Assembly: GCF_000379525.1 (NCBI RefSeq)
Contig: NZ_KB902397.1
Coordinates: 44,346-108,345 of the forward strand
Source of the DNA: Lamprocystis purpurea DSM 4197
Lineage (GTDB): Bacteria; Pseudomonadota; Gammaproteobacteria; Chromatiales; Chromatiaceae
DNA: 64,000 nt
Direction: 5' to 3'
The translations under genes and the position numbers were made by a program. Below the pieces are notes generated by a model. That model searched no databases. It was given only the letters and a program-made list of their open reading frames with translations, and was not told where the DNA came from. Each line of letters opens with the position of its first letter. Within the stretch, counting starts at the first letter, position 1. Below, piece by piece: positions 41,823 through 53,001 of this stretch.

Positions 41823-43169
41823 CTAACCAAAGATCCGGGAGAGATCCAGATAAAACGCCAGCCCCATCAGGGCGGCCAGCATGACAATGCCAAGCTTCTG
41901 GCCCTGCAACTGAGCGGCATCGGAGAGGGGGCTGCCCTTGATCCACTCGATGGCGAAGTACAGTAGATGGCCGCCGTCGAGGATCGGAATCGGCAGCAAA
42001 TTCAAGACTCCAAGACTGATGCTGACGATTGCCAGAAACTTCAGGAACGAGTCGAATCCGATGGTCGCGGTCTGACCCGCGGCTTTGGCGATGGTGATGG
42101 GCCCGCTGAGATTCTCCAGCGAAGCCTGCCCCACCAGCATGCGTCCAATCACGCGCACGGTCAGGTAGCTCAGGTCGCCGGTCTTGACCAGGGCCGCAAC
42201 CAGCGCCTCGACCGGACCATAGCGGACCTGAACCCGCTCCACCAGGACCTCGGCACCGATGCGTCCAACCGTCACACCATCTTTCTCGGCCGCGCGGGGG
42301 GTCAGTGCGATCGTGAGGGGTTCGCCGTCGCGTTCGACCGCAACCCGCAACGCCTGTCCCGGACTGGACTGCACCGTCTCGACCCAGTGATCCCAATCCC
42401 GGATCGGTTCGCCGTCCGCACTCAAGATGCGGTCACCGACCGCCAGACCCGCCTGCGCCGCCGGCTCACCCCGGATCAGCTTGCCGATGACCGCGGCGAA
42501 CCGGGGCTTCTGCGGATGCAGTCCGAGCCCTTCAAGGACGCTGGCGTCCTCCGGCAGGGTCGACAAAGGCTCCGCGTCGATCCAGCGCTCCTGTTCCCGT
42601 CCGGAGGCGTCGCGTACCGTCACACGCAGGTCCTGACCGCTGCGCTGCTCCAGCATCAGGGCGAACACGACGCGCTCCCAAATCGGCGCGTCACGGTCGC
42701 CCACCCGCACCAGTGAGTCACCCTCCTGAAAACCGGCCTGAGCCGCGATCGAATCCGGCTCGACCGACCCCACGACGGCGCGCAAGCCGGACTCACCAGC
42801 CATGAACACCGCCCAGTAGGCGAGGATCGCGAACAAAAAGTTGAACAGCGGCCCCGCCGCGACGACGGCGAAACGCTTCCACAAGACCTGACGATTAAAC
42901 GCCTGATCCACCTGGTGCGCCGGAACCTCTTCCTCACGCTCATCGAGCATCTTCACGTAGCCGCCGAGTGGAATGGCGGCGAGCACGTACTCGGTCGTGT
43001 CCGGGTTGCGCTGATAGCGCAGCAGTGCGCGCCCAAAGCCGATGGAGAAGCGCAGGACCTTGACCCCGACCAGGCGCGCGACCCAGAAGTGACCAAATTC
43101 GTGAACACTGATCAGGATCGCCAGCGCGATCAGGAAGTAGAAGATGTCGAGTGGCAGCGGCATGGACAT
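41823..43169 (-). CDS. rseP: Intramembrane zinc protease RseP (site-2 protease)
   Basis: Inner-membrane protease that cuts RseA in the sigma-E envelope-stress pathway. About 448 residues. Zinc motif HEFGH is in the first helix (about residue 23-27), followed by [11 protein letters not shown], two periplasmic PDZ domains (about 115-190 and 200-290) and the LDGGHL motif in the third helix ([19 protein letters not shown]). ATG 43169 gives [12 protein letters not shown]; a GTG at 43178 is possible. Its position between dxr and bamA is canonical. Confidence 0.97.
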   Translation of the reverse strand: MSMPLPLDIFYFLIALAILISVHEFGHFWVARLVGVKVLRFSIGFGRALLRYQRNPDTTEYVLAAIPLGGYVKMLDEREEEVPAHQVDQAFNRQVLWKRFAVVAAGPLFNFLFAILAYWAVFMAGESGLRAVVGSVEPDSIAAQAGFQEGDSLVRVGDRDAPIWERVVFALMLEQRSGQDLRVTVRDASGREQERWIDAEPLSTLPEDASVLEGLGLHPQKPRFAAVIGKLIRGEPAAQAGLAVGDRILSADGEPIRDWDHWVETVQSSPGQALRVAVERDGEPLTIALTPRAAEKDGVTVGRIGAEVLVERVQVRYGPVEALVAALVKTGDLSYLTVRVIGRMLVGQASLENLSGPITIAKAAGQTATIGFDSFLKFLAIVSISLGVLNLLPIPILDGGHLLYFAIEWIKGSPLSDAAQLQGQKLGIVMLAALMGLAFYLDLSRIFG

Positions 43170-43179
43170 AGTGTGCACT

Positions 43180-44367
43180 TCAACCGGGCACGTCGACGAT
43201 GATTTGTTCCGCCGTGGCGCGTGCCTGCTGATCGAGCGCGATCAGGGCCTCGAGTCCCTGCCCCTCGACGGATTGTATGGCGGTCGATTGCAGTGTCTCC
43301 GCAACCACGCGTGCAATCCCTGGAAAATCGACCCGACCTTCGAGAAAGGCCGCCACTGCCACCTCATTGGCCGCATTGAGCACCAGCGGGGCGGAACCGC
43401 CGGCCCGCGCGGCTTCGAATGCGAGCTGCAGGCACGGGAAGCGTGCCGGATCCGGAGCCTGGAAGTCGAGACGGCCGACGGCGACGAGATCCAGGGGAGC
43501 AACCCCGGAGTCGAACCGCTCCGGCCAAGCCAGGGCATGGGCAATCGGCGTGCGCATATCCGGGTTGCCCAGTTCGGCCAGAACGGACCCGTCCTTGTAC
43601 TGGACCAGCGAGTGGATCGTACTCTGCGGATGCACGACCACGGTGATCCGCTCCGGACCCGTCCCGAACAGCCAGCACGCCTCGATGACCTCCAGCCCCT
43701 TGTTCATCAAGGTCGCCGAGTCCACCGAGATCTTCTGCCCCATACTCCAGACCGGATGAGCGCAGGCTTGCGCCGGCGTCACCGTGGCCAGCCGGTCCGT
43801 TGGCCAATCGCGGAATGGACCGCCCGATGCGGTCAGCAGGATCTGCTCCACGCCCACCTTGGCCAGGCCGGCACGAAACCCGCCGGGCAGGCACTGAAAG
43901 ATCGCATTGTGTTCGCTGTCGATGGGCAACAATTCAGCCCCGCTGTCGGCCACCGCGTCCATGAACAGGGCACCGGCCATGACCAGGGATTCTTTGTTCG
44001 CCAGCAGCACACGCTTACCCGCGCGGGCCGCCGCCAGACTCGGCCGCAGGCCGGCGGCACCGACGATGGCCGCCATCACATAACCGGCCTCCGGCAGGAC
44101 CGCAACCTGTTCCAGACCCTCGACTCCGGACAGAATCTCGGGAGCACCGGGCATACCGCCGAGCAGTGACGCGAGACGCGCAGCCGCGTCAGGGTCAGCC
44201 ATGGCGGCCACCTGCGGCCGATAGCGGCGGCATTGTTCGGCCAGCCGCTCCACATTGCGGTGCGCGGTCAGCGCGACCACCCGGAAACGCTCCGGGTGGC
44301 GCGCCAACACGTCGAGCGTACTCAGACCGATAGAACCAGTGGAACCGAGAACAGCGACGCCAATCAT
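43180..44367 (-). CDS. dxr: 1-deoxy-D-xylulose 5-phosphate reductoisomerase
   Basis: Second enzyme of the MEP isoprenoid pathway, using NADPH and a divalent metal. 395 residues. The Rossmann motif [11 protein letters not shown] is at 8-18, [14 protein letters not shown] and [13 protein letters not shown] include the metal ligands, then [35 protein letters not shown] and [16 protein letters not shown] overlap with cdsA upstream. The product pathway feeds UppS two genes upstream (undecaprenyl) and carotenoids if present. Confidence 0.98.
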   Translation of the reverse strand: MIGVAVLGSTGSIGLSTLDVLARHPERFRVVALTAHRNVERLAEQCRRYRPQVAAMADPDAAARLASLLGGMPGAPEILSGVEGLEQVAVLPEAGYVMAAIVGAAGLRPSLAAARAGKRVLLANKESLVMAGALFMDAVADSGAELLPIDSEHNAIFQCLPGGFRAGLAKVGVEQILLTASGGPFRDWPTDRLATVTPAQACAHPVWSMGQKISVDSATLMNKGLEVIEACWLFGTGPERITVVVHPQSTIHSLVQYKDGSVLAELGNPDMRTPIAHALAWPERFDSGVAPLDLVAVGRLDFQAPDPARFPCLQLAFEAARAGGSAPLVLNAANEVAVAAFLEGRVDFPGIARVVAETLQSTAIQSVEGQGLEALIALDQQARATAEQIIVDVPG

Positions 44368-45215
44368 GGGTGCACCCAGCCTAAGTATAAGATGCCAAGC
44401 GTGAACACGGGCGCTGCCGCGGTCAAGCTATCGATGCGGTCGAGCATACCCCCGTGCCCCGGGAGCAACTGACCTGAGTCTTTCACGCCGCGACGGCGTT
44501 TGAGCAGGCTCTCGTAAAGATCACCCACGATGGAAATCGCGACCGTTACCGTACACAAAAAAACACAAAACAGGGTTTCTGGAATGCCGGCGGAGAACAG
44601 GAAACTCAAGAGGACACCACCCAGGCCGGCGCTCGCCAAGGCGCCGTAAACACCCGCCAGGGTCTTGCCCGGACTCAACACCGGGGCGAGCTTCGCGTGC
44701 CCCCAGCGCCGGCCCACGAAATAGGCGGCCGAGTCGGCAATCCAGACCAGCAGAAACAGAAACAGCACGAGTAACGGCCCCGTCGCGGCGCTGGCCCGCA
44801 ATTCGACCAGCGCCCCCCAGGGCGCACTCAGAACCAGCAGCCCGGCCAACGCGGCAGCAACATCCGGACCCGGTCGCGAATCAATCCGGCGCACCCGCGC
44901 CAAGACCACGACCTGGATCACCCACCAGCCGACACCGAGACCGATGATCCACGAACGCCAGTCGGGCACGAGCCAGAGAACACCCAGGGTGACGCCCACC
45001 AGGACGAGGTACCCGCCGCGCACCGCCGGTGCTTCGAGACCGACGAGCCCACTCCATTCCCAGGCGCCGACCAGGATGACCAGGGCAAGAAAGACCGCGA
45101 ATCCGGGCGCCGGCAGCCACACCACGGCCGCCACGACCGCGGGTCCCAGGATCAGGGCCGTCCAGGTTCGCTGACGCAGCGCACTGCCGCCGCGCAACAG
45201 GCTAGCGCCAAGCAT
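44364..45215 (-). CDS. cdsA: Phosphatidate cytidylyltransferase
   Basis: Inner-membrane enzyme making CDP-diacylglycerol for phospholipids. 283 residues, about eight membrane helices. The family signature near the C-terminus is intact: [34 protein letters not shown] in pieces ([23 protein letters not shown]). An earlier block is [26 protein letters not shown]. Overlaps uppS by 14 bases and dxr by four. Confidence 0.97.
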   Translation of the reverse strand: MLGASLLRGGSALRQRTWTALILGPAVVAAVVWLPAPGFAVFLALVILVGAWEWSGLVGLEAPAVRGGYLVLVGVTLGVLWLVPDWRSWIIGLGVGWWVIQVVVLARVRRIDSRPGPDVAAALAGLLVLSAPWGALVELRASAATGPLLVLFLFLLVWIADSAAYFVGRRWGHAKLAPVLSPGKTLAGVYGALASAGLGGVLLSFLFSAGIPETLFCVFLCTVTVAISIVGDLYESLLKRRRGVKDSGQLLPGHGGMLDRIDSLTAAAPVFTLGILYLGWVHP

Positions 45216-45990
45216 CGCCGGCTACCCCGGTTTGCGACGCGACCTGCTCTCCGGTCAAACCAAAACGACGCTGGCGATGCGCGAAATCGTCCAGGGCCTG
45301 GCCATAGGCCGCTGCACCGAATTCCGGCCACAGGATGTCGGTGAAATACAACTCGGCGTAGGCCGACTGCCACAGGATGAAATTGCTCAGCCGCTTCTCG
45401 CCACCGGTGCGAATGAAGAGATCAGGGTCGGGCAGGTCCGCGAACGACAAGCGCGCAGCGACGGCCCGCTCATCGATCGCGGCGGGATCGAGACGCTCCG
45501 CCAACACATCGGCGACGACGCGCCGGGCCGCCTGCGTGACATCCCAGCGACCACCATAGTTGGCCGCCACCAGGAGGTTCAATTTGGTATTGTTCGCGGT
45601 GAGGTCTTCCACGTCGGCAATCCGCCGCTGGAGTTTCTCACTGAAGGCCCGCCGCTCCCCGATGACACGCAGCCGCACGCCATTCTCGTTCAGGCGTCGC
45701 ACCTCGCCGCGCAGGGTACTCAGGAACAAGTCCATCAGGAGACTGACCTCGGTGGGCGGTCGGCGCCAGTTTTCGCTGCTGAAGGCGAACAGGGTCAGGG
45801 TCCCGACGCCCCGCTGCACGCTCTCTTCCACCACCGCGCGCACGCTCTTCACACCCTCCCGGTGGCCCCAGGTGCGGGCACGGTTGCGTTGATTGGCCCA
45901 ACGTCCGTTACCGTCCATGATGATGGCGACGTGTTTGGGAACGCGCCGCTGATCCGCTTGTACCCCGTTTGCAGGGGATTCCGTATCCAC
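45202..45990 (-). CDS. uppS: Undecaprenyl diphosphate synthase
   Basis: Cis-prenyltransferase that makes the C55 carrier for peptidoglycan and LPS O-antigen. 262 residues. The catalytic Asp26 is in HVAIIMDGNGRWA. The other conserved blocks are GHREGVKSVRAVVEES, LTLFAFSSENWRRP and the C-terminal substrate site DLFIRTGGEKRLSNFILWQSAYAELYF. The start gives a short polar N-terminal extension before the family core. 32 bases lie between frr and this start. Confidence 0.97.
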   Translation of the reverse strand: MDTESPANGVQADQRRVPKHVAIIMDGNGRWANQRNRARTWGHREGVKSVRAVVEESVQRGVGTLTLFAFSSENWRRPPTEVSLLMDLFLSTLRGEVRRLNENGVRLRVIGERRAFSEKLQRRIADVEDLTANNTKLNLLVAANYGGRWDVTQAARRVVADVLAERLDPAAIDERAVAARLSFADLPDPDLFIRTGGEKRLSNFILWQSAYAELYFTDILWPEFGAAAYGQALDDFAHRQRRFGLTGEQVASQTGVAGDAWR

Positions 45991-46022
45991 GTCTTCTTTG
46001 CTTCGGCTGCGCGTAGCGGTCC

Positions 46023-46586
46023 TCAGATCGACATCAGGTCTTCTTCCTTGGCCGCCAGGGCCAAGTCCACGTCTTTAACGTACTGATCAGTCAATTTCTG
46101 GACGACCTCGGCGCCGCGCCGCTCGTCGTCCTCGGAAATCATCTTCTCTTTCACCATGTCCTTGAGTTCGGCATTGGCATCACGGCGGATGTTACGCATC
46201 GCGACCCGCGCCTGCTCCGCCTCATGCCGCGCCACCTTGATCAGATCGCGGCGACGCTCCTCGGTCAGGGCCGGCATCGGCACCCGGATCACGGTCCCCG
46301 CGGTATTTGGATTGAGACCCAGATCGGACTGCATGATGGCCTTCTCGACCGCCTGCACCATCCCTTTTTCCCAGGGTGTCACGGCCAGGGTGCGGGCATC
46401 CTCGGCGATGACATTGGCCACCTGCCGGATCGGCATCTCGGAGCCATAGTAGGACACCATCACGTGATCGAGCAGCGATGGATGGGCACGCCCGGTGCGG
46501 ATCTTCGCCAACTCGTGGCCAAGCGCCTCGACGCTCTTACTCATCCGCAGCGCCACATCTTTCTTGATGTCATTGATCATAGTCAT
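46023..46586 (-). CDS. frr: Ribosome recycling factor
   Basis: Splits post-termination ribosomes with EF-G. 187 residues. The three-helix bundle pattern is intact: [78 protein letters not shown]. The start overlaps the pyrH stop as ATGA. Located in the usual tsf-pyrH-frr-uppS order. Confidence 0.98.
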   Translation of the reverse strand: MTMINDIKKDVALRMSKSVEALGHELAKIRTGRAHPSLLDHVMVSYYGSEMPIRQVANVIAEDARTLAVTPWEKGMVQAVEKAIMQSDLGLNPNTAGTVIRVPMPALTEERRRDLIKVARHEAEQARVAMRNIRRDANAELKDMVKEKMISEDDERRGAEVVQKLTDQYVKDVDLALAAKEEDLMSI

Positions 46587-47317
46587 TCACCACTTGCCAC
46601 CAGGGTGCCCACATCTTCGCCGCGCAGCAAGCGCAGCAGGGCACCTGGTTCGTTGATATTCATCACACGCAGCGGCATGCCATGGTCCCGGCACAACACG
46701 ATGGCCGTGGTGTCCATGACCTGTAACCCCTCGCGCAGGGCACGATCGTAACTGATCCGGGGGTAAAAGGTCGCATCCGGGTCGAGCACCGGGTCGGCGG
46801 AATAGACCCCGGCGACCTTGGTGGCCTTGATCAGCAGATCGGCACCGATTTCGATAGCCCGCAAACTGGCCGCGGAATCCGTGGTGAACAACGGATTCCC
46901 GGTCCCCGCGGCGAAGAGCACGACCTGCCCCTGTTCGAGCGCAGTCATCGCGCGCTGCCGGGAATACCCTTCGCAAACCTGGTCGATCCGGAGTGCCGAC
47001 AAGACCTGAGTCCGCACCCCGAGGCGTTCGAGCTGATCCTGCATGGCCAGTGCATTCATCACGGTCGCCAGCATTCCCATTTGATCCCCGGTCACACGGT
47101 TCAGTCCCGTGGCGGCCAGCCCGGCGCCACGGAAAATATTCCCGCCGCCGAGCACCAGGGCCAGTTGAACCCCGGCCGCCGCCAGGTCCTTCACGTCGGA
47201 CGCGAACCGCTCCAGAATGGCCGGGTCGATGCTGTCATTGCCGCTTCCACGGCCGCTTCCCATCAGCGCCTCGCCGCTGAGCTTCAATAGGATGCGCCGA
47301 TGGGGCGGAGCGGTCAT
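46583..47317 (-). CDS. pyrH: Uridylate kinase
   Basis: Bacterial UMP kinase of the amino-acid kinase fold, hexameric, giving UDP for nucleotide synthesis. 244 residues with [13 protein letters not shown] at the N-terminus, [26 protein letters not shown] and the C-terminal [22 protein letters not shown]. 42 bases follow tsf. Regulation by GTP and UTP is known for the family, not visible here. Confidence 0.98.
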   Translation of the reverse strand: MTAPPHRRILLKLSGEALMGSGRGSGNDSIDPAILERFASDVKDLAAAGVQLALVLGGGNIFRGAGLAATGLNRVTGDQMGMLATVMNALAMQDQLERLGVRTQVLSALRIDQVCEGYSRQRAMTALEQGQVVLFAAGTGNPLFTTDSAASLRAIEIGADLLIKATKVAGVYSADPVLDPDATFYPRISYDRALREGLQVMDTTAIVLCRDHGMPLRVMNINEPGALLRLLRGEDVGTLVASGE

Positions 47318-47359
47318 CAGGTTTCTCCTCTTTCACGGTACGAGTAGCAAGCAATCGCC

Positions 47360-48244
47360 TCAGTCCTTCTGAAGTGCCATGACCTCTTCGGCAAAGTTCT
47401 CGGTTCGCTTCTCGATGCCCTCGCCGACCTCAACGCGGGCGAAACGCCGAATCCGGGCGCCGGCCTGCTTCACGAGCTTCTCCACACTCAGATCCGGGTC
47501 CTTGACGAACGGCTGGCCGAGCAACGTGACCTCCTCCATGAACTTGCGCACGCGACCCTCGATCATCTTATCGACGATGTTGGCTGGTTTACCACTCTCC
47601 AGCGCCTGGGCACGGAAAATTTCGCGTTCTTTCTCCAGTGTCTCAGGTGCCACCTCGTCAGCACTCAGACAGAGCGGGTTACTGGCCGCCACATGCATCG
47701 CGATGTCGTGCCCGAGGGTCTCGTCACCACCAACCAGTTCGACCAGCACACCGATGCGCAACCCGTGGCGATAACTGTAGAGCCTGCCTTCGGCCCCATC
47801 GAACCGCACCAGACGACGCACCTGAACATTTTCGCCGATCTTGGTGATCAACGCCTCACGGGCGCCGTTGACCGTCATCCCGGGCTCACCCGCCAGCGGC
47901 AACTCCGCCAGGGCCGCGGCATCCGGGGCGGCGCTGTTCAGGGCAGTCGTGGCGACCGCCGCGGCAAAATGGCCAAAACTGGCGTCCTTGGCCACGAAAT
48001 CGGTCTCGCAGTTGATCTCGACGAGGACGCCCTGCCGACCGTCCGCGGCGATCTCGATCACCACCGCGCCTTCGGCGGCGATGCGCCCGGATTTCTTGGC
48101 GGCCTTGGCCTGGCCGGACTTACGCATGGCCTCAATGGCGGCCTCGATATCCCCACCGGCCTCCACCAAGGCATTCTTACATTCCATCATCCCCGCGCCG
48201 GTGCGCTCACGGAGTTCTTTCACAGTTGCCGCTGAGATCGCCAT
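47360..48244 (-). CDS. tsf: Elongation factor Ts
   Basis: Nucleotide-exchange factor for EF-Tu. 294 residues. It begins [31 protein letters not shown] with the conserved [12 protein letters not shown], then the core ([23 protein letters not shown]) and the coiled subdomain. ATG 48244 is chosen; the frame stays open upstream for 52 Arg-rich codons with no family match. The 177-base gap to rpsB has no recognised terminator, so rpsB-tsf read-through as in E. coli is likely. Confidence 0.98.
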   Translation of the reverse strand: MAISAATVKELRERTGAGMMECKNALVEAGGDIEAAIEAMRKSGQAKAAKKSGRIAAEGAVVIEIAADGRQGVLVEINCETDFVAKDASFGHFAAAVATTALNSAAPDAAALAELPLAGEPGMTVNGAREALITKIGENVQVRRLVRFDGAEGRLYSYRHGLRIGVLVELVGGDETLGHDIAMHVAASNPLCLSADEVAPETLEKEREIFRAQALESGKPANIVDKMIEGRVRKFMEEVTLLGQPFVKDPDLSVEKLVKQAGARIRRFARVEVGEGIEKRTENFAEEVMALQKD

Positions 48245-48421
48245 GCCAAATACCCTCGATACGACTGTAGCACCCGGCCATCGATGCGTTCGATTGCGGG
48301 CAGCACACGGAAATGAATGCCCTTGCGGGGAAGCCCTCCAGGGGGAGCCGCCGCGGGCCGCGCGTGATTTAGCGGGGCGCGGCAGAATCCGGCGCCCCAC
48401 TCGATGACTTACCGGACAGCC

Positions 48422-49162
48422 CTAATCCCGAGGCGCGGTGTCGACAAACTCGGACTCGCGGCCCGAGACCATGCCGGCCGCGGTGTCGCGCCCGTCGAGG
48501 ACCGCATCGGCGGCGCCGGCGATATACAACCGCACGGCCCGAATGGCGTCATCGTTGCCGGGGATCACGTAGTCCACCCGGCTGGGGTCGTTGTTGGTGT
48601 CGACCACGCCGATCACCGGAATACCGAGCTTGTTGGCCTCGGTCACGGCATTTTTCTCGTGGCCCACATCGATCACGAACATCGCATCGGGCAATCCATC
48701 CATGTCCTTGATCCCGCCCAGGCTCTGCTCGAGCTTGTCGCGTTCACGGGCCAGGTCCAGCGCCTCTTTCTTGTTGAATCGCTCGCTGCCACCGGTCTCG
48801 AACATCACCTCCAGATCCTTCAGCCGCTTGATCGACTGGCGGATGGTCTTGAAGTTGGTGAGCATTCCGCCAAGCCAGCGATGGTTGACAAACGGCATGT
48901 TACAACGCAGAGCCTCCTCACGGATGGCGTCCCGCGCGGCCCGCTTGGTCCCGACAAACAAAATCTTGCCGCCGTTGGACGCAAGTGTCCCGACGAAGTT
49001 CATCGCATCCTGGAAGAGCGGCACCGTCTTTTCCAGGTTGATGATATGAATCTTATTACGGTGACCAAAGATGAAGGCGCCCATCTTGGGGTTCCAGTAG
49101 CGGGTCTGGTGGCCGAAATGGACACCGGCCTCCAACATCTGGCGCATGGATACGTCGCTCAC
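48422..49162 (-). CDS. rpsB: 30S ribosomal protein S2
   Basis: First gene of the long minus-strand operon. 246 residues. The S2 signatures are clear: [88 protein letters not shown] 49162 is chosen because GAGGAA lies seven bases upstream; an ATG at 49207 lacks a site. In E. coli, S2 represses its own mRNA; the long leader here (to about 49400) leaves room for such control. Confidence 0.98.
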   Translation of the reverse strand: MSDVSMRQMLEAGVHFGHQTRYWNPKMGAFIFGHRNKIHIINLEKTVPLFQDAMNFVGTLASNGGKILFVGTKRAARDAIREEALRCNMPFVNHRWLGGMLTNFKTIRQSIKRLKDLEVMFETGGSERFNKKEALDLARERDKLEQSLGGIKDMDGLPDAMFVIDVGHEKNAVTEANKLGIPVIGVVDTNNDPSRVDYVIPGNDDAIRAVRLYIAGAADAVLDGRDTAAGMVSGRESEFVDTAPRD

Positions 49163-49347
49163 GGTCGATTCCTCAGGTGTAGTGGGTTGAGCCTCCACGC
49201 GTCCCATGCGGCAACCCCCCAGTCAACGCCTGGACGGGGCACCCGGCAGCATGTGACGACGCGTGTGCGGACAAAGATCCGGCTGACCGAAATCGGCCGA
49301 ACTGTTAATGATCAGGCCCGGAACACGGGTCTCTCATGAAAAACCAT

Positions 49348-49398
49348 CTGCCCTAAAAATAAAGCGAAAAATCAGAATTTTTCGCTTGGTAAGGGCAG
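49348..49398. promoter_or_regulatory. Nested palindrome (cruciform) in the rpsB/map leader
   Basis: Outer arms CTGCCCT (49348-49354) and AGGGCAG (49392-49398) enclose a strong inner stem AGCGAAAAA / TTTTTCGCT (49363-49386, 6-base loop). The AT-rich loop arms are unusual for this GC-rich DNA. Read on either strand, the inner hairpin has flanking T/A runs and could act as a terminator or an S2-binding leader structure. Confidence 0.6.
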
Positions 49399-49433
49399 GT
49401 CTGTCCTCAATTTTCAGAACAGGTGCACGGTCG

Positions 49434-49461
49434 TTTGCGGCAGCGCGCCGCGTTTTATACC
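49434..49461 (+). promoter_or_regulatory. Candidate sigma-70 promoter for map
   Basis: TTTGCG (49434) and TATACC (49456) with 16-base spacing, about 90 bases before the map start. The -35 is poor. Confidence 0.3.
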
Positions 49462-49552
49462 ATAGGGGTTAAGCCTCGGCAATCTCAGCAACGGCTGACC
49501 TTCGGTTTTTTCAAAAGAATTCAGGTTTCGTGTGGACGCATCCAACCGCCCA

Positions 49553-50335
49553 ATGAGTGTGCAGATCAAGACTCCCGAGGCTATCGAGCGCATGCGTGTC
49601 GCCGGGCGACTCGCTGCCGATGTCCTTGATATGATAGCTGATATAGTGCAACCCGGCATCACCACGGAGGAGTTGGATCGGACCTGCCACGACTACATGG
49701 TTCGGGTTCAGGGCACCATCCCCGCACCCCTCAACTATCGGGGATTCCCCAAGTCGATCTGCACCTCGGTCAATCACCAGGTCTGCCACGGCATCCCGAG
49801 CAACAAGCGCCTGAAGAAAGGCGACATCGTCAACATTGACATCACCGTGATCAAGGACGGGTATCACGGGGATACCAGCATGATGTTCTTCGTCGGCGAG
49901 CCCTCGGTGTTGGCCAGGCGCCTGGTCACCGTGACCCGGCAGGCGCTCTTCCGCGGGATCAGCGCGGTGCGACCCGGCGCCACGCTCGGCGATATCGGCT
50001 ACGCCGTCCAGCAGTTCGTCGAGTCCCAGGGCTACGCGGTGGTCCGCGAATATTGCGGACACGGGATCGGACGCGAGTTCCACGAGGATCCCCAGGTCCT
50101 GCACTACGGGAAACCCGGCGAAGGACTGGTGCTGCGCCCCGGGATGTGCTTCACCATCGAACCCATGGTGAACGCCGGCAAACGCTTCATCAAGTTGCTC
50201 CCGGACGGCTGGACCGTGGTGACCAAGGACCGCAGCCTGTCGGCACAATGGGAACACACGCTGCTGGTCACCGAGGAGGGATGCGAGGTGCTGACCCTGC
50301 GGGCGGAAGAACGCGACGCGGTCGCCCTTCCATGA
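49553..50335 (+). CDS. map: Methionine aminopeptidase, type I
   Basis: Removes the initiator methionine from new proteins. 260 residues. Two-metal site ligands are visible: His79 in VCHGIP, Asp96 in NIDITV, Asp107 in HGDTSM, His170 in CGHGIGREFHEDPQV, Glu in TIEPM and Glu in WEHTLLVTEEG. ATG 49553 (MSVQIKTPEAIERMR) is chosen over a GTG at 49532 by family N-terminus. It overlaps glnD by four bases, and the map-glnD order opposite to rpsB-tsf is the same in Pseudomonas. Confidence 0.98.
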   Translation: MSVQIKTPEAIERMRVAGRLAADVLDMIADIVQPGITTEELDRTCHDYMVRVQGTIPAPLNYRGFPKSICTSVNHQVCHGIPSNKRLKKGDIVNIDITVIKDGYHGDTSMMFFVGEPSVLARRLVTVTRQALFRGISAVRPGATLGDIGYAVQQFVESQGYAVVREYCGHGIGREFHEDPQVLHYGKPGEGLVLRPGMCFTIEPMVNAGKRFIKLLPDGWTVVTKDRSLSAQWEHTLLVTEEGCEVLTLRAEERDAVALP

Positions 50336-53001
50336 GCGCGGCCGAGCGAGCCCAGGCGCTTGCGGTGTCGCCCGCCGACGCGTGCGCGGCCCCCGCCACG
50401 ACGCGGGATCTGATCCCCGTCTATCGTCAACGGTTGCGCGCCGGTCGGGACATCCTGTTTCAACAATTTGATCGGGGCGTCCCGGTCACCAACCTGGTCC
50501 TGGCCCTGAGCCAACTCACCGACGGGGTGCTGCGCGAGGTCTGGCATCATCACGTCGGCGACAGCGCCGGGGTCGCCTTGGCCGCGGTCGGCGGCTACGG
50601 GCGGCAAGAACTGCACCCGGCCTCGGACCTCGACATCCTCATCCTGGTGGAACCGCAGACCGAGGCCGCGCTGTTCGACGCCTTGGAGCAGTTGGTGACC
50701 TTCTTGTGGGACATCGGCCTCGAGGTCGGCCACAGCGTACGCAGCGTGGCCGAATGCGAGAGCGAAGCCCAAAGCGATGTCACCGTGATCACCAACCTGC
50801 TGGAGGCCCGTCTGCTGGTCGGTGACGAGGGCCTGTTCCAGCGGATGCGCGCGGCCACCGGCCCGGACCGGCTGTGGACCAGCCAGGCGTTCTTCACCGC
50901 CAAGACCGCCGAGCAGCAGGCGCGCTGGCACAAGTACGGCGATACCGCCTACAACCTCGAACCCAATATCAAGGAGAATCCCGGCGGGCTGCGCGACATC
51001 CAGATGATCGGCTGGGTCGCCAAGCGGCACTTCGCCGCCTCCACCCTGCACGAACTGGTCACCCAAGGCTTCCTCACCGAGCCCGAGTATCTGGCCCTGA
51101 TCGAAGGGCAGAATCACCTGTGGCGTATCCGTTTCGCACTGCACCGGCTCACCGGACGCCGCGAGGACCGACTCCTGTTCGACTACCAGCGGACCCTGGC
51201 GCAACAATTCGGCTTCTCCGACGGCGCGCACAACCTCGGCGTCGAGCAGTTCATGCAGCAATACTACCGGACGGTGCAGGATCTCAACCGCCTGAACGAG
51301 ATGCTCCTGCAACTGTTCCGTGAGGCCATTCTGCTGCACGACGACATCGGCCCCCCGGTGCCGATCAACAAGCGGTTTCAGTCCCGCAGCGGCTTTCTGG
51401 AAGTCAGTTCACCCACCGTCTTTCAACGCTACCCGGTCGCGCTCCTGGAGGTGTTTCACATCCTCCAGACCCGCCCGGAGCTTCAAGGCGTGCGTGCCAG
51501 CACCATCCGCGCCATCCGCGAGAACCGTCACCGCATCGATGACAGCTTCCGCGCGGATTTGCGGGCGCGCAGCCTGTTCATGGAGATCCTGCGCGAGCCC
51601 CGCGGCCTCACCCACGCCCTGCGGCGGATGAACCGCTACGGCGTCCTGGCCGCCTACATTCCGGCCTTCGCCAACATCGTCGGGCGCATGCAGTACGACC
51701 TCTTTCATGTGTACACGGTCGATGAGCATACGCTCACTGTCCTGCGTAACCTGCGCCGCTTCACCATCGCCAAGCACGACGAGGAATTCCCTCTGTGCAG
51801 CGCGGTGACGCTGCGCATCCCCAAGATGGAAATCCTGTACCTCGCCGGCCTCTTTCACGACATCGCGAAAGGCCGCGGCGGCGATCACTCCCTGTTGGGC
51901 GCCCGCGACGCCAAGGATTTCTGCCGGTTGCACGGATTGTCCGAATTCGACAGCCGGCTGGTGGCCTGGCTGGTCGAGAAACACCTGCTGATGTCCATGA
52001 CCGCGCAGCGCAAAGATATCAGCGACCCCGACGTGGTGCAGACCTTCGCCGAACTGGTCGGGGAAACCACCCGTCTGGATTACCTCTACCTGCTGACGGT
52101 CGCGGACGCCCGCGCCACCGACCCGGCACGTTGGAACGGCTGGATGGACGCCCTGTTGCGAGAACTCTATCACGCCACCCGGCGCGCCCTGCTGCGCGGT
52201 CTGGAGCACCCGCAAGCCCAAGACCAACTGATCGAGCAAAAACAGAACGAGGCCAAGCGGTTGGTCCAACGCTACGGCGGCAACCCGAACGCCTGTACCG
52301 CGCTCTGGATCAAGTTCAGCCTGGACTTCTTCCTGCACAACTCACCGGATGAGATCGCCTGGCAGACCCGCCAGATCCTGGACACCGACCCAAGCGAACT
52401 GCCGCTGGTCGTCATCCGCCCGGTCACCGCCCGCGGCGGCACCGAAATCTTCATCTACACCCCGGATCGCGCCAACCTGTTCGCCCGCACCACCGCGCTG
52501 CTCGATCAGATGGGCCTGAGCATCATGGACGCGCGCGTCATGACCACCGATGACCAGATGGCGGTCAACACCTATCAGGTGCTGGATCTGGACGGCCATC
52601 CGGTCAATGACTCGCTACGGATGGAGGAGATCCGTGCCGCGCTGGACACGGACCTGCGCGCCCACGCCCGCGGCGGCATCCAGGTGGCGCGCAGCCTGCC
52701 GCGCCGCCATCGCCATTTCCCGATCGAGACGCGGGTCACCTTCTCCGCGGATGAGGCCAATCACCGCACCGTGATGCGTCTCGCCACACTGGATCGACCG
52801 GGTCTCCTGGCCGAGGTGGGTGAGGTATTCCAGAGCTGCGGTGTGCGGTTGCACAACGCCAAGATCGCCACCGTCGGCGCCGAGGTGGACGACGTGTTCT
52901 TCATTACCACCGCGGACGACGCCCCCATTACCTGCACCACGGCACTCGCCTGCCTGCGTCGTGAAATCCACAATCGGCTCGAAGGTCATGCCAAACCTTG
53001 A
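50332..53001 (+). CDS. glnD: Bifunctional PII uridylyltransferase / uridylyl-removing enzyme
   Basis: Central nitrogen sensor: adds UMP to PII when glutamine is low and removes it when high. 889 residues. Nucleotidyltransferase motif GGYGRQELHPASDLDILIL (about 86-104), then the HD domain with LFHDIAKGRGGDHS (about 504-517) for deuridylylation, and two C-terminal ACT domains (about 700-775, 805-885) for glutamine sensing. All key residues present. The gene is coupled to map by ATGA. The PII genes (glnB/K) are not in the window. Confidence 0.97.
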   Translation: MSAAERAQALAVSPADACAAPATTRDLIPVYRQRLRAGRDILFQQFDRGVPVTNLVLALSQLTDGVLREVWHHHVGDSAGVALAAVGGYGRQELHPASDLDILILVEPQTEAALFDALEQLVTFLWDIGLEVGHSVRSVAECESEAQSDVTVITNLLEARLLVGDEGLFQRMRAATGPDRLWTSQAFFTAKTAEQQARWHKYGDTAYNLEPNIKENPGGLRDIQMIGWVAKRHFAASTLHELVTQGFLTEPEYLALIEGQNHLWRIRFALHRLTGRREDRLLFDYQRTLAQQFGFSDGAHNLGVEQFMQQYYRTVQDLNRLNEMLLQLFREAILLHDDIGPPVPINKRFQSRSGFLEVSSPTVFQRYPVALLEVFHILQTRPELQGVRASTIRAIRENRHRIDDSFRADLRARSLFMEILREPRGLTHALRRMNRYGVLAAYIPAFANIVGRMQYDLFHVYTVDEHTLTVLRNLRRFTIAKHDEEFPLCSAVTLRIPKMEILYLAGLFHDIAKGRGGDHSLLGARDAKDFCRLHGLSEFDSRLVAWLVEKHLLMSMTAQRKDISDPDVVQTFAELVGETTRLDYLYLLTVADARATDPARWNGWMDALLRELYHATRRALLRGLEHPQAQDQLIEQKQNEAKRLVQRYGGNPNACTALWIKFSLDFFLHNSPDEIAWQTRQILDTDPSELPLVVIRPVTARGGTEIFIYTPDRANLFARTTALLDQMGLSIMDARVMTTDDQMAVNTYQVLDLDGHPVNDSLRMEEIRAALDTDLRAHARGGIQVARSLPRRHRHFPIETRVTFSADEANHRTVMRLATLDRPGLLAEVGEVFQSCGVRLHNAKIATVGAEVDDVFFITTADDAPITCTTALACLRREIHNRLEGHAKP

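Larger units (their letters stand above)
49163..49552. promoter_or_regulatory. Divergent leader region between rpsB and map
   Basis: 390 bases between two divergent core genes. It holds the nested palindrome at 49348-49398 and must contain promoters for both sides. Apart from a -10-like TATACC before map, no other signals could be chosen. Confidence 0.5.

Noticed and set aside
41743..42396. N-terminal extension of the bamA frame into rseP
   Set aside because: It overlaps the well-conserved rseP gene on the same strand in another frame and precedes a proper signal peptide and ribosome-binding site at 41742.
49532..49552. GTG start for map
   Set aside because: ATG 49553 gives the standard MetAP N-terminus; the seven extra residues have no support.
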